NCBI RefSeq assembly: GCF_040954645.1
Contig: NC_092809.1
Span: 136,761,914 to 136,825,913, forward strand
Length of the DNA: 64,000 bases
DNA from: Diabrotica undecimpunctata
Taxonomy: Eukaryota; Arthropoda; Insecta; Coleoptera; Chrysomelidae
Direction: 5' to 3'
Shown: piece by piece, positions 31,095 to 43,479 of the stretch
How the letters are laid out: every line of letters begins with the position of its first letter
Numbering within the stretch: the first letter of the stretch is position 1
Translations under genes and position numbers: made by a program
The notes under the pieces: generated by a model
What the model saw: the letters and a program-made list of their open reading frames with translations, nothing else
Told to the model about the DNA's origin: nothing
The model's database searches: none

Positions 31095-32689
31095 GTTCAA
31101 TGGCATGTCATTATGCAGTAGAGTCTGAGTAACACTTTACACACGATTGCTTTGCTTAAACAGATATTTTTCCCATTAGGAAACAATGTTTCACACAAAA
31201 TTCAGATATTTCCATTGTTTAGAATATTGTGTTAAGTGTTTTGTTTTCTTGCCAACAAGGTTCTTCTTGTTGGTACCCCGTTTAGGCATGTTTCTACAGG
31301 TTGTCGTTCTGCTTGATATATTTTTTATTGGTGGTTCAATGATCTTGTGTTCTGCGGAGTACGAAAAGAAGAGCTGATAAGAGAAAATGTTTGTTTGTTA
31401 AAGCTACTGTTCAGATTTTATGTTTACATGGCTTTGGGACCAGTTGTTTGACAGGTAACAGTTGTTTGAAATTGTTATTAGTGACAACATCTATACTTCA
31501 GGTCCAGAACTTATTCGGTCACGTGCTTAATAGTAAAGTAAAAGCTTCACACTCACACATATTCCATCAAAATCAGCAAATGACTAAACTATCAGTGTCG
31601 CTGTCATCTTTGCATTTAAACCCTACAACGGTCTGGTATATCCGGAATCGATATCAATAAAAAGAATACAGTCGCGTTTATTCGGACAGTATTAGATAGT
31701 GAAACAGTTAGGCGTAGGGAAAGTTATGTATAAATATTATATAAAAGAATGATATTTTAAAATGTGAGGATATATGTGAAGACCTTTAGGGTATATTCAG
31801 TTCCAAATATCTTACAAATAGCTACAAAATAAAAATCATTCAGTATCAAAAGTTTTTGAGCGTGAAAAAGAACAGAGAATCAAAGGTAGTCAAAAATTGT
31901 TATTTGTTCTATTTTTTAAATATCCTAGATTCTGGTGTCCGCTGAGTATTTCTCTTCAGTCAACATTAACGATATAATTAGAAAGCAATCATTTTATATT
32001 GGAATATCTAGCCACATTGTTTACCCTGATTGAAATGTATGAACACAAACTACCCACTTTAGTTAATAAACAAATAGTAGACATAACGCAAATACCACGT
32101 CGATGATTTTGTACCTGCACCGGCAGGCGCGTTGTCATTACGTTATTAGCATTACAGCTGACAATGTTAATTTTGCATCTCCCTAAAATCACTGTGGCTG
32201 ATCGTAAACAGTGCACAGTCTACAACGTCGCATTCCCTACATTTTCCGAGCTCTTTCATCTATCCATTCACAATGATTAATTTTGGCTAAAATTGCCATC
32301 GTGCATACACATGATTAAAACTCGGATTAAACTTTGGAGGTGTGCATTTTTAGTCGGTTTCATTTTCAAACATACATTTATTTACAAACTGGCAGAACGT
32401 TACCAAGTTATTAACAAAGTTCTGAACTACGCTCAAACGTACAGAAGTTCACAAAGCGTTACTACAACCATATATTCAAATCCGTGGTTACAAATTGCAA
32501 TTGAGCTTTTAGCATTTTAGCATTGGCGCACCATCCTTTATTACACGAACAATTCGCATCTTGCAGAAAACTTAAGAATAATATATTTGTTTGAACTTTA
32601 ACAATATATTAAAGAACTCTTCGAATAACGTAAATATGTATGTTTTTAATTTCAAAGAATAATACTGCCTGGGATAATTGCGGGGTGAA
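31095..32689. other. No gene recognised
   Basis: Open frames of 60-90 codons (31186-31377, 31391-31660, 32293-32520) have no recognisable domain. I see no element termini. It may be unique intergenic or intronic DNA. Confidence 0.45.
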
Positions 32690-35460
32690 TTAAGTAGCTC
32701 TGCGGTTACCACAGCCGGTTGCAAGCCCGGATAAAATGTGGAGGGTGATTAGCAAGGTTAGCAACCTACCAATCGTAAGAAACCAATTATGCCGGATTGA
32801 TACTATGAAGACGACTACGGTAAGAAATAAGGACAAGCGAAAAATATCCAAAACCCAGATGAGATTTACTACATGGAATATCAGGTCGCTCAACTCAAGG
32901 GACCAAGTGCTGAAGGAGAAACAAATAGACATTTGCGCTCTACAGAAAGTAGAAAAAAAGGAAAAGGACAATCAAAATTCGGTGAATACGTACTAAAATA
33001 ACATCAAGGTGTGTCAATACATATCCGAAAGGATTGTAGATAAAGATAAGAATGGAGAAGAAAGACCTTGACCTGCTACTCAGGTCAGTAGTAGTAGATC
33101 AAGTATGAGGGAAGATGATAATATTGAAAAACTTTAACACTCGAATAGGCAATAAGTAATAACCGGAATTAAGCAAAAACATAAAGAGAATGTTAAAAAC
33201 GAAAATGGAGAACTGGTGATAAACTTCTGCACGAATAACGAACACATTTTTTGACCTCACACTTTTTGAAAGACCAAACAAAAAATACATTCATTAACAC
33301 ACGCAGACAAAGATCTATGATAGATTATGTTATAACCAACAGACATATACATCCATCAAAAATAATCAACTTAAGATGTCTTAATTTTAATTCAGCAGAT
33401 GTAGGTATTAGCGACCATAGCCTAGTATTATGTAAAATAAGAATCATCATGAAATACTTCACACTCAGGAGAGCGGCGCCAACACAAACGAAAATTAAAG
33501 TCGAAGGACTAAATACGGAATCCACGGAACACTTATACAGAACAAGAATATCAGAGAAGATTGCTGGAAATGAAATATTCTTCTTCTTCTTGTTTAGGTG
33601 CTGTCTTCTTAGCGAAGGTTGGCGATGACCTCTGCAAAGTCTTCCCTATTTTGGGCTTTCCTTATTAAACTTTGAAAGTTTAAATGAAATATTAGAAAAC
33701 GGTAACATCGAAGAAAGCTAGAAAAAGCTTAAAAATAGCATAATTAACGCAGTAACAGAATCGCTTGGAAAGAATACAGAAAAGAACAAACACAACAGAC
33801 ATACAACCACTATAAACGAATAAAAATGAAACGAATACTGTATATAGACAAATAAAAAGGGAACACTGATAGTGCTTCTTAAAACAGATGGAACACGACT
33901 TATACGGAACACAAAAAGAAATATGAAGAATGATCAGCGTACAAAGAACAGAGATGAACAAACTAATAAAAAGGAAACAGATTCAGAAGGAAACATGGGC
34001 AGACTACTTTCGATCCCTATTTGATAAAGGTAACGCTATTGAACTACCAACACCAGAAGTGATGACAAACGCAGAAATAAATATTGAGGAGGAAGAGGTA
34101 AAGGAAGCATTAAAGAAATTGAAAAATAGAAAATCACCAGGAGAGGACAGAATACCGAACGAACTCCGAAAGTACAGGTAACCAGATCTGACCAAATAAC
34201 AAGTAAAACTAATCCAAAAAATAATAGAAAAAAAAAACAGAATACCACAAGAATGGAGATCAAGCATCCTAAGACCATTTCTCAAAAAGGGAGACAAATC
34301 GGACCAGGAAAATTATAGAGGAATTTATTTATTAAACACAATAATAAAATTAACAACCAAAGTGATAACAAATAAACTAAAAATACGAGTATAACACTAG
34401 CAGAAGAACAAGGTTTTAGGTAGGGTAATCATACACTGACTCTATATTTATAATGAGGCAAGTACAAGAGAAATCATTAGAATATAACAAACAAACATAT
34501 CTATGTTTCGAGGACCTTAAGAAGGCATTTGACATGGTCAAATTAAAAGACGTTATCCACTTATTGTACTCAAGAGAGATACCTCTAGAAATAATCAAAA
34601 CGATCGAAAATATCTACCAAAACAACACAATAAAAGTAAAAGTAGAAGAACTAACTTACCCAATTAAAGCAATGCTGGCAATGGGATAAGACGGGAATAT
34701 TCCCTTCTTCCTTTATTGTTCAACCTGATCATGGATGAAAAAATAAAAGAAGAACTAAAAAAGGATACCAAATGGAAGAAAAATAACTTAACATAATCTT
34801 TTATGCAGAACGACGCAATAATACTCTCTCAAAGTAAAGATGATTTACAACGTACGTTGCACCAATTTAATATAACCGAGAGAAAATTTACCATGAAAAA
34901 AAAAAAGAGAAAATGCATGGTTGTAACATCAAATTTACTAAGATGTAAATTGGAGCTGGACGGTCAGATAACAGATAAGAACAAATGATGAAGTTTAAAA
35001 ATGTAGCCATCACACTATCTAGCTACGGAAAGCTCGAAACAGAAGTGGAACATCAAGTGAATATAGCAAATGAAAAAGAAAAAAAGAAATGAAAGGCAGA
35101 ATTTACAGACATCAGACATACGCGGTAGTAACCCGACCATGAGAAAACGAAGGTTAGAAACAGCAGAGATGAAAACACTTATTGAAAAATTGATGGTAAG
35201 ACACTATGGGACAGAGCTAGAAGTACAGATATACGACGTAGATGCAAGTTGGATAACGTCAAGGATTGGGTAAGAAATAGAAGAGTAGAATGGAACGGTC
35301 AGATAAGCCGAATGACAATAAATATAGTAGTAAAGACGGAGAGTGATCCAATAGAAAGACGATCACTAGGAAGACTACGAAAACGATGGAAAAACAACTT
35401 AGTGGATGCACATTGAAAAACAGACAGAGTCATGTCTACATAAAAAGAAGAAGAATTTAA
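32690..35460 (+). mobile_element. RTE-like non-LTR retrotransposon, decayed but with full layout
   Basis: This copy retains the 5' leader, endonuclease, RT and 3' end. The endonuclease starts with MRFTTWNIRSLNSRDQVL (about 32860-32912) and EKQIDICALQ, and its C-terminal part reads SMIDYVITNRHIH and GISDHSLVLCKIRI (33310-33450). The RT shows ALKKLKNRKSPGEDRIPNEL (34110-34170), IPQEWRSSILRPFLKKGD (34240-34295), CFEDLKKAFDMVKLKDVI (34505-34560) and a damaged catalytic region near 34800. A C-terminal tail (RRSLGRLRKRW) runs to GAAGAAGAA near 35448. Numerous stops and frameshifts make it non-functional. A 102-bp younger insertion lies at 33580-33681. Confidence 0.85.
33580..33681 (-). mobile_element. 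102-bp RTE-like 3' fragment with 12-bp TSD
   Basis: A minus-strand insertion containing only the 3' tip of an RTE-like element (reading EVIANLR near the end, then a GAAGAAGAA tail). It is flanked by perfect AAATGAAATATT repeats (33568-33579 and 33682-33693). It interrupts the endonuclease-RT linker of the surrounding element. Confidence 0.88.
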
Positions 35461-35464
35461 AAGA

Positions 35465-36688
35465 ATTAGGGAAGCCTCTGATTGGCTTTATTTGACAAAA
35501 AGTGCAGTAAATCATATTCTCATTAACTACTTCTTTATTGTAATGATAGGCTTTATTTGCGTATGATCCATTAGCCCCACCATTACTATATTTAACAGAG
35601 ATTTACCATTAATTTATTTATTTCATCGTGATATAGAAACAGGTTTCTTTAAAGCATGGCTGGATATTTCTACTCCTAAATATTGAATAGGGCTCTTTTA
35701 ACTATATCTGTTATAAACAAGGAGTTACGATGAGCCCAAAATGACTAAGCGTAACTAAATTGGATAAGGCAAGCACCAGAGAAAGAGAAGATTATGTAAA
35801 CCATTTTCTTCTTTAAGTAAAATCTACTGCACTTCCGGATATATTTGTGTTGTTTATCAATAAGTGTGCACAGAACGACTGACTGTAGAAAATCTCTACT
35901 AAACAGGAGAATAAAATTCTGAATTTTACAATTTTTTTGTTATTTCTGTCAATATTATCATTACTTGAATTTTTGAAACTTTATAACAGTATTTAAACGA
36001 GAAAATAGCTTCTTCTTTCTTACAATTTCAGAAATTTCGTGCATTTAGCGTTGATTCGATGAAATGAATAATATATTTTTTTTTCAAACGTCAAATAATG
36101 ATGACATTACTTATCTAACTTGATCCTGTCAAAGTTTGATGTCTCCGCCGGCAGCAGTTTTTTTCCCATTTCTTTACGGCGGAGGAAAAATGTTGTCATG
36201 GCAACAATATGAAACATGTCACAAAGCAACAATACAAATGTCATTAACAACAATTAAACATCATTTTTATTTATAGTAATATTAAAAGTACAATTAGTTA
36301 ATGAGGCATTTTCAAAATTGAAACCGTGCAAAAATGTTCCCGACTCTTGATACGCATTGGTAATTGTTGATGATACTGATGGTCGAGAACAACTTTCAGC
36401 AATCATTCCAACGTGCTACTGCATCATTAGCCGCGGACTCAATTTCGTCTAGGTTTTCCATTTTCGCACTAAATTTGCGCTTGCGGTTGCAACAACAATA
36501 AGCTGTCTTTAATAATTACAAACAACTGTCAAACAACTGTAACCATGGAGACGCAAATCCCACCGACGACTTAATTATTTTAATTTCTGACATCTAGACG
36601 ACTTTGATAGTTGTCACAGTTCATTTCGAGTAAAAATAGCGTATGAATTGTACTATTTATGTTTGAAAATTGCTACGTTTGAAGAAAA
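35465..36688. other. No gene recognised
   Basis: AT-rich intergenic-type DNA. No open frame above 60 codons with a recognisable domain and no element termini. Confidence 0.45.
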
Positions 36689-36816
36689 AATAGTATACTT
36701 TATTCGGCAAAGAAGCGACTTTTCTTGACTTGCCCTCTATTACGCGCCGAACGAAGTGAGTATCGGGTGCGTCAAGAAAAGTCATGCTTCTCCGCCTCAT
36801 AAAGTAATATACTATT
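36689..36816. repeat. Foldback inverted repeat
   Basis: Arms 36689-36729 and 36771-36816 are imperfect inverted copies. The inner part (GACTTTTCTTGAC against GTCAAGAAAAGTC) and outer part (AATAGTATA) match well. The centre is GC-richer (TACGCGCCGAACGAAGTGAG). It is a small hairpin element or terminal-repeat pair of unknown family. Confidence 0.75.
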
Positions 36817-36819
36817 ACC

Positions 36820-37929
36820 TTAGTTGAGTATTGCAATCTCATACGCTTTGTTCTATTCATTTTAAACATTGTGCAAATGTAGAAAGCATTAAAAAAGTTT
36901 ATATCTAAATAGGGTAGAAAAGCAAAAATGCATTTATTTGTACGAAAGTTACCTCTCCCGATACAAGCAGTTCTAAAAGATGAAAATACACACAGTTTTA
37001 TTTTCGTAATCTTGTTAGATAGTAAGTTGGAAAGAGTGGATTCTAGTTGCCCGTGGGATTTAGTTGAATTGTTCAAAAACGATAAATTCAATGGAACATC
37101 TACTATAAAAGTGTTTTATTATTCTTTATAGAAGCCGTTGTAAGTGCACACAAAAAGGGATTTCTGCTTTTTATTATTTGTCAGAAAATCAATCTAGAGC
37201 TAGCTTTTAATCTCTTTACGATACACTAAACTTCGTCAATTTCAACACATTTGTCTAGAGGAAGTCTAGCTACGAGTACACAGAGAAAAGTTATCTACAC
37301 GGCTTGACTTACTACACAAAGAGTCATTCACCGCTAATAATCGTCAAATGGGACTAAAACAATTTAATATTGAACAACTTATTACTTATTTATTCGTTAT
37401 GAATTAATGAATTTATAATTAAATCTTGTTATTATGTACACGATATTCCAAGTCTAGTTAATTATTTGTTATATTTAATTTACAGATATCTGCTTTTGAA
37501 ATGTAGTTATATCAATGAATTCTCAGAATATCCTGGGCAAATTACATTACGAATCAGATATTGTTGCGAAAAATCGGCAAAGGACAATAAATTATGTTTA
37601 CAGTGAAGAAGGGATGCCTTGGAAGCTGGAATACCTTGGTTAATTCATGAGACATAAAACATATCGCATACAGCAACTTCTATCCTTCAAGGGAAGGTGG
37701 ATGACAGAAATGGTCCAAGGACATAAATATACCCATGGAAGCAAAACTTATGCAAGTGGTTTGGCATGGCATACAAATTGTTATGTTAATAATCCACAAT
37801 TTATAGAACAAAAGTATTTATGCAAATATGTTGGTCATCCCAACCAGAATTTAGCCTTTCGAGAAAAGACTTGCTATATAAATGCTACATAAACAAAATG
37901 TTACGTTGCTTGTTAAACAAGGAGTCTGC
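36820..37929. other. No gene recognised
   Basis: Open frames at 36928-37131 (67 codons) and 37647-37892 (81 codons) show no domain. The latter lies just before the tandem array and could be part of the same repeat. Confidence 0.4.
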
Positions 37930-38745
37930 AGAATTTTTTTGAATAATATAGTGATATAAAATTACAACAGTAGAGTATAAAATGTTTCATAGCCTGTTTC
38001 CTTGCATGAAATGCTACATGGGCTGGTGATGTGTCTTCACAATTTGTACCGAATAATAAAGTGATATAAAACTATATGAGGGGCGAGAAGTATAGCATCC
38101 TGCGACTCATAATGCAAGGAAAGATAGATGGCAGAAGAAGCATCGGAAGAAGATGAATTTCATGGCTCAAGAACTTGAGAGAATGGTTTGGATGCAGCTC
38201 AAAACAACTTGTTAGAGCTACTGCCTCAAAAATTAAAATAGCTATGATGATTGCCAACCTCTGTAGCGGAGATGGTACCTGAAGAAGAAGATAAAACTAT
38301 AAAAGCAATGCAAAAAATAATAGATAGGCTGTTGCTGTATCTTAATAACCTCTCTTGAAGAATAACGTGATATGAAACTATTTCTGTTGTCGTGTCTTCA
38401 CAATCTGTTTTGAGTAATTTAGAGATATCGAACTACAAACACCTTGCATCAAATGCTACATCGACTGCTGATATATCTCCACAACTTGTCCTGAATGATA
38501 TAGTAATATGAAACTACCAAAGCAGTGCAAAAAATATTAGCTAACCTGTTGCTTTATAACTAGTTTTGAATACCTATTATAGTGATATGAAACTATACCT
38601 AAAAGGATTGCATAAATTAATAGATAACCTATTGCCGTGTCTTCACAACCTGTTTTGAATATTATAGTAATATGAAAATAAAACAACTTAATCAAATGCT
38701 ACATAGCCTATTGTGATAATGTGATGATATAAGGGACCAAACATA
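37930..38745. repeat. Degenerate tandem array, unit about 80 bp
   Basis: Related units recur with blocks such as GTGTCTTCACAA-CTG, TTTTGAATAATATAGTGATAT, GAAACTA and GCATAAAATGCTACAT. After removing the insertion at 38077-38290, most spacings are near 80-85 bp, although some are irregular. Copies are strongly diverged, so this is an old minisatellite-like array. Confidence 0.65.
38077..38290 (+). mobile_element. RTE-like 3' fragment with 11-bp TSD
   Basis: This 214-bp insertion matches the 3' end of the element at 1-1322 nearly base for base, from GGGGCGAGAAGTAT to GGTACCTGAAGAAGAAG. It includes the ISWLK and MIANL-SGDG coding end. It is flanked by ATAAAACTATA (38066-38076 and 38291-38301) and lies inside the degenerate tandem array. 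Confidence 0.92.
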
Positions 38746-38749
38746 TTAG

Positions 38750-39341
38750 TAGATTAAAAATATTTTGTTCTTTCAAAAATTTCATTTTTTCTAGCTTGAT
38801 TAAATTTCGGAAAAAGTCTCGAATAGAAATAACTACATAAACGGTTTAAAAAGGAAATTGTATGAGTTTCCCCGTGGAAATGTGGTAAATTTGACTGTCA
38901 TATACCAAAACATGATGCCACAACATCGAAATGAGCATTAATGTGTGGTATAATTATTTAAATCTAATTCTTTATCGCAGTCTTTACATTAAGATATGTT
39001 ATTCGAAACCACCACTCATTGTAAAACCAATCATTTCTGTTCCCAACATAAAAGAGGCAATCATGTTTTAAAAAAGTATACGTCCTTAGAGGAAGAGCTT
39101 GAAACTTTTTCTCTTAAAATAATATTTATGTGTGTAAGTCCCTATTTGAAATTCTATGATAGGAAGTTGTTCAATAAAACTTTTTTGTATTCAAGCAACG
39201 AAAACATTATTACACTGCCTGTATGTGCTAAGGAGAGGATGTATATGTGTGAATTACATTAAACATAGCCGTACATAACTTCCTACGGCAAAGGGTACGT
39301 ACATATGTCGCGGTTGCTTAAATAAGATTTTAGAATTTATC

Positions 39342-39350
<9 letters not shown>
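38750..39350. other. No gene recognised
   Basis: An 88-codon frame (38996-39262) has no recognisable domain. A short (TA)n tract follows at 39351-39378, where a Tc1/mariner-type element is inserted. Confidence 0.4.
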
Positions 39351-39378
<28 letters not shown>

Positions 39379-39381
<3 letters not shown>

Positions 39382-41335
39382 GGTCTTTCAAATAAAGGTA
39401 ACACCGTCTCTAGAATAGGTGAAAAACTGAAAAATAATTGGCATTTGCTTAGTAAAAAATTTTTGTAACGCTATCCGTTTTCAGTATAAAGAGCGTTGAA
39501 GAAAAAAAATGTTACACATTTTTTACAATTTTGCCGAAACTACTGGCAACATTATAATAAAATTTTATATGGATATATTTTGGAAGCGATTTAAGAGGGC
39601 GATGGACATAAGGTTCGTACCAAGTATTATTCAACAAATTTTTTAATGCTAGAATTATTAATTAAAATTCCAAGTGAAAATTAAAATAAAGACTAAGAGC
39701 ATAAAATAAAATTCAATAAGAGTACAAATTACAATTTGTGTTCAAAATGTCCTCCGTTGTCACGAATCCACAAGCCTACCTTTTTTCTAAAGAATCCATT
39801 ACTCTTCTAAACTTTTAGGGATCAGCTATGATGTCATTAAACTGACGTTGAATTATGTCTTCCAATTCTTGACGTAAATTTACCTCTGTAGCATACGACT
39901 TTTTCCTTAACATAAGACCAAACTGTGTAGTCCAAAGGACTAAAATCATATGACCGAGGAGGCCAATGAATCGGAGCTTCTATATCTCTACCAATCCACC
40001 GACTCGGAAAATAGTTGTTAGAGCAATTACGACACCTTCTATCAAAGTGCGGTGGAGCTCTATCGTGCATAAAAAATAAAGATCTTCGGTCGTTTAGCGT
40101 ATCACCATTTAAATTTCCAGCGAGAATATGATAACCTATTAATTTGTAACTTAAAGTTACAGCTCAAACATTAACTTTAATTAATTGTTGGCAATGTGAT
40201 ACCCTTTTGACTCGTGGCTTCTCATCACACCAGTAGTGTGCATTATTGGGAGTTAAACATGCCTTGTCGAGTAAAGGTGGTCTCGTCCGTAAAAAGAATG
40301 CATTAAAAAAATTGGATTGAGGGCTGTCCTTTTTTGCAATGATTCACAAAAATCCACTCTAACCGGTAGATGGTCTGGCAAGAGCTCTTGGACTTGTATA
40401 TAATAATAAGGATGTAGCTGCTGCTCTTGAAGTATCCGCCAGGTACTTAAAGAAGACGTTTTTGTTTGTCTTGCCATATTCATTACGCTAACTGTTGGAT
40501 CTTGATAAAGTAAATTTAAAATAATATTTTTTTTATTAATTGTTTTTGGCCTGCCAGAAATTATTTTATTTAGTACCACATTCCCAGTTTCTCGACAACG
40601 TCGTTCAACGGGTCTAAATATTTTTTTACTTGGTAAGTTTCTTCTAGGAAACTTTTCTGCATAACGCGTATACTGCATATAACATGTCGGTGTATTCAAC
40701 ATTTGAGTACATTTTGATTAACAATATCTAATTTTACAAATAACAAGGTTTCAAAAATATAATTATTGTTGACTTATCGTCATAACAATCAATAAATGTT
40801 AGTTTCTCATTGCAAACTTAGAAAAAATCGAGATATACTTATTAGAACTTTATCATTACTTTGTACCAGCATCGGTTATTCCTTAATAATTTTTAAATCA
40901 AAATATTCCGAAAACGAATACACAGTATCGAATTTTATCAAGAGTACCTTTTTGCTGTAAAATTGTATAATGTTTACGTTCACTTAGAATTTTGTTTAAT
41001 AATTCTACCCATCAAAAAGTTATGATGAATAATACTTGCTACGAACCTTGTAAAAAGCGCCCTCTATGAGAGTTACATATAAAAACATGGGATGTATCAG
41101 CTACAACAACACTTCATGGGATGTATCAGCTTCCAAAACATTTTCGCATAAAATTCCATTACAATTTTGTCAGAAGTTTCGGCAAATCGTAAAAAATGTG
41201 CAACATTGTTTTTCTTGAACGCCGTTTATGTTGAAAACGGATGGCGTTACAAAAATTTTTTACTAAGCAAACCCCAACTATTTTTCAGTTCTCTACCTAT
41301 CCTAAAGATGGCGTTACCTTTTCTGAAACACCCTG
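39379..41335 (-). mobile_element. Tc1/mariner-superfamily element, DD41D-like, inactive
   Basis: A 1957-bp element with long terminal inverted repeats of roughly 200 bp (left from CAGGGTCTTTCAAATAAAGG, right from CAGGGTGTTTCAGAAAAGG on the opposite strand), flanked by TA. The minus strand encodes a broken transposase. Its N-terminal helix-turn-helix region has YAEKFPRRNLP, RCRETGNVV and a TWRILQEQQLHPYYY block (40702-40253), and the later catalytic region has HDRAPPHFDRR, RWIGRD and FSPLDYTVW (40070-39837). I count 43 residues between the second and third aspartates. Several frame breaks and lost segments separate the pieces, so it cannot make a full protein. It is related to the element at 58898-61522. 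Confidence 0.88.
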
Positions 41336-41339
41336 TATG

Positions 41340-41913
41340 TAGCTGTATTTCATTACAGTGTGTCTTAAATCTGAATAGAAGAATACTTTTGTTTTTCCTA
41401 GTATAATTTGTATAAATCCTTATTCGTAAATTCGTAAATCTTTTGCTTCTACTTTTCTGAAACATTATTCAAATTGAGCCATAAATACAAAATTTGGTTA
41501 AGATCCAAATTATTCAACATTTTACAGCGACCATTTTTATGAATCTGTCGATTAGGTCTATTAATATTTTCATGATCGCCCTTTTCCCCTGTAACTACGG
41601 TTATGAACCAACAGTAGTCTATTTTTATAGCAAAACAGAGATAACAGATGTCTGTTGTTAATTTTTACTAGGTAATACAACACAACATATCACTCGTTGA
41701 GATAACATAGTGGCTCTGCCAAGAAATTAAGAAGCCGCCTTTTGGAAATCGATACGATATGAGTAGTGGGTCATAAAAAGTGTAAATATTTACTTAAGTG
41801 GTTGGTTACAGTAGATATAAAAAGTATTCTAGGGTAAAAATATTCATGTATATTAATTTCGGAAACATAAGTAGGTCAAGATAGAATTCACGCATTCAAA
41901 AAACGTTGTGGAG
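41340..41913. other. No gene recognised
   Basis: AT-rich, with no open frames of interest and no further element termini. Confidence 0.4.
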
Positions 41914-42448
41914 TTTTCTCTCCCATGTTCATACATGAGAAGTACACAAGTTATAACATGTAAAAATGTTTTGTTGAAAGCTTCTTTTAGTTTTTTTTAC
42001 AACTTTTTCAAGTAAATGTTAATCATTCGATTTTAGGAATTCGTTTTGTGAACCCTTAATTTCAAATTTATGCCTCATCCTGGCACGGGCCTCAGTGCTC
42101 CTCTTCATCTAATGGCGCTACAATCCTTGTGGATCTTGGCCTGCTTACCAACGTTCTTCCGTTCTGCCCTGTCGGGTACATTTTCTCTCCCATGTTCATA
42201 CATGAAGAAGTACACAAGTTATAACATGTAAAAATGTTTTGTTGAAAGCTTCTTTTAGTTTTTTTTACAACTTTTTCAAGTAAATGTTAATCATTCGATT
42301 TTAGGAATTCGTTTTGTGAACCCTTAATTTCAAATTTATGCCTCATCCTGGCACGGGCCTCAGTGCTCTTCTTCATCTAATGGCGCTACAATCCTTGTGG
42401 ATCTTGGCCTGCTTACCAACGTTCTTCCGTTCTGCCCTGTCGGGTACA
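41914..42448. repeat. Recent 267-bp tandem duplication
   Basis: 41914-42180 and 42181-42448 are almost identical direct copies, starting TTTTCTCTCCCATGTTCATA and ending GTCGGGTACA. I see only a one-base indel (CATGAGAAG/CATGAAGAAG) and a C/T change. The duplicated block includes the 3' end of the minus-strand RTE-like fragment and its downstream flank. Confidence 0.93.
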
Positions 42449-42970
42449 TTCCTTCGCAACTGCCTGATGTTCATGGTTTTAAGATCTTCCTCTAGATCGT
42501 CTATCCATCCCTTACGGGGCCTCCCTCTTGTCCTATTTTCTTGAGGTTTCCATCTCTGGATTACTTTAACAGCTCGATTATCTGGCATTATTTTAAAGTG
42601 GCCAAGTCGGTCTTTGTGTCCACAAACCATCCCTACAATGGGTTGGTCCAAATATATTTCTTAATATTTTGCGCTTAAATATTCTCGATTTATTTTCATC
42701 AGTGGTTGAAAGGGTCCATGTTTCACATCCATATGTGACCACTGGTCTAATTACTGTTATGTAGATTCTAAGCTTAGACTTACGATTCAGTAACTTACTT
42801 TTCATTAAGTCCTTGTGTACATAAAAGTACTAATTACCTCTAAGAATCCGTGCTTGTATTTCTTGACTGACGTTGTTGCTGTCATTTATTACTGAGGCTA
42901 CGTAGGGAAAGGTGAAGGCATATTCGTAGGTCTCAGTCATAGTTATTAATAAATCATTTTAACACGTCTT
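42360..42970 (-). pseudogene. RTE-like RT C-terminal fragment
   Basis: Minus-strand remains of an RT from AFTFPYVASVINDSNNVSQE (about 42925-42870) through LRIYITVIRPVVTYGCETWTLS (about 42780-42710), KILRNIFGP, then after a frame break DRLGHFKIMPDNRAVKVIQRWKP, TRGRPRKGWIDDLEEDL and a short tail at about 42373. Its last 90 bases are also present in the upstream unit of the 267-bp duplication (42090-42180). The catalytic domain is absent. Confidence 0.82.
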
Positions 42971-42974
42971 CATT

Positions 42975-43475
42975 AAAAATGTTATACTTTTTTTCCTCCT
43001 GGCAGCAATAGGTGAGCCCTGAGTTTTAGACGTTTATATCAGTTGAGTCACGGTCCAGTCAACTTTGGAAACCACTGCTGTATTCTTCTTCTAATGTGGA
43101 GGGATATACTGACGAAACGATGGAGTGTCCAATGCAAACGAAAATTGGAACTGAAATTGGGGACCTATAGTACTAGAACTTTATTTATACCGAGCTGAAT
43201 CACTTGCTGAAATATTATAAACAAATCCCTACACATAAGATGTTTTGACACTACGGAAAATAAAATTGACGGGAACAGGTAATCTTGAACAAAAGAACAT
43301 GCGGTGTAATATAGCCGCAAACATATAAGTCAACATATAGATGGAGTGGAGTTCATTGTAAACCAAAGAAGCAAACCCCTTATTATTGAGTCACAGCCAA
43401 AGAGTTTGTTACCTAAAGGATAAATTCTTTAATTACGGTGTAAATAACACACATGATCCGACTGATGACAAGTAG
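42975..43475. other. No gene recognised
   Basis: AT-rich; it may include the decayed 5' part of the next RTE-like element, but no motif is clear. Confidence 0.35.
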
Positions 43476-43479
43476 TAAG

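Noticed and set aside
36657..37091. 144-codon minus-strand frame
   Set aside because: It overlaps the foldback at 36689-36816 and has no recognisable domain or gene-like features; I treat it as chance.
37930..38745. CRISPR-like array
   Set aside because: Units are about 80 bp, diverged, not separated by unique spacers of fixed length, and the host is an insect genome.
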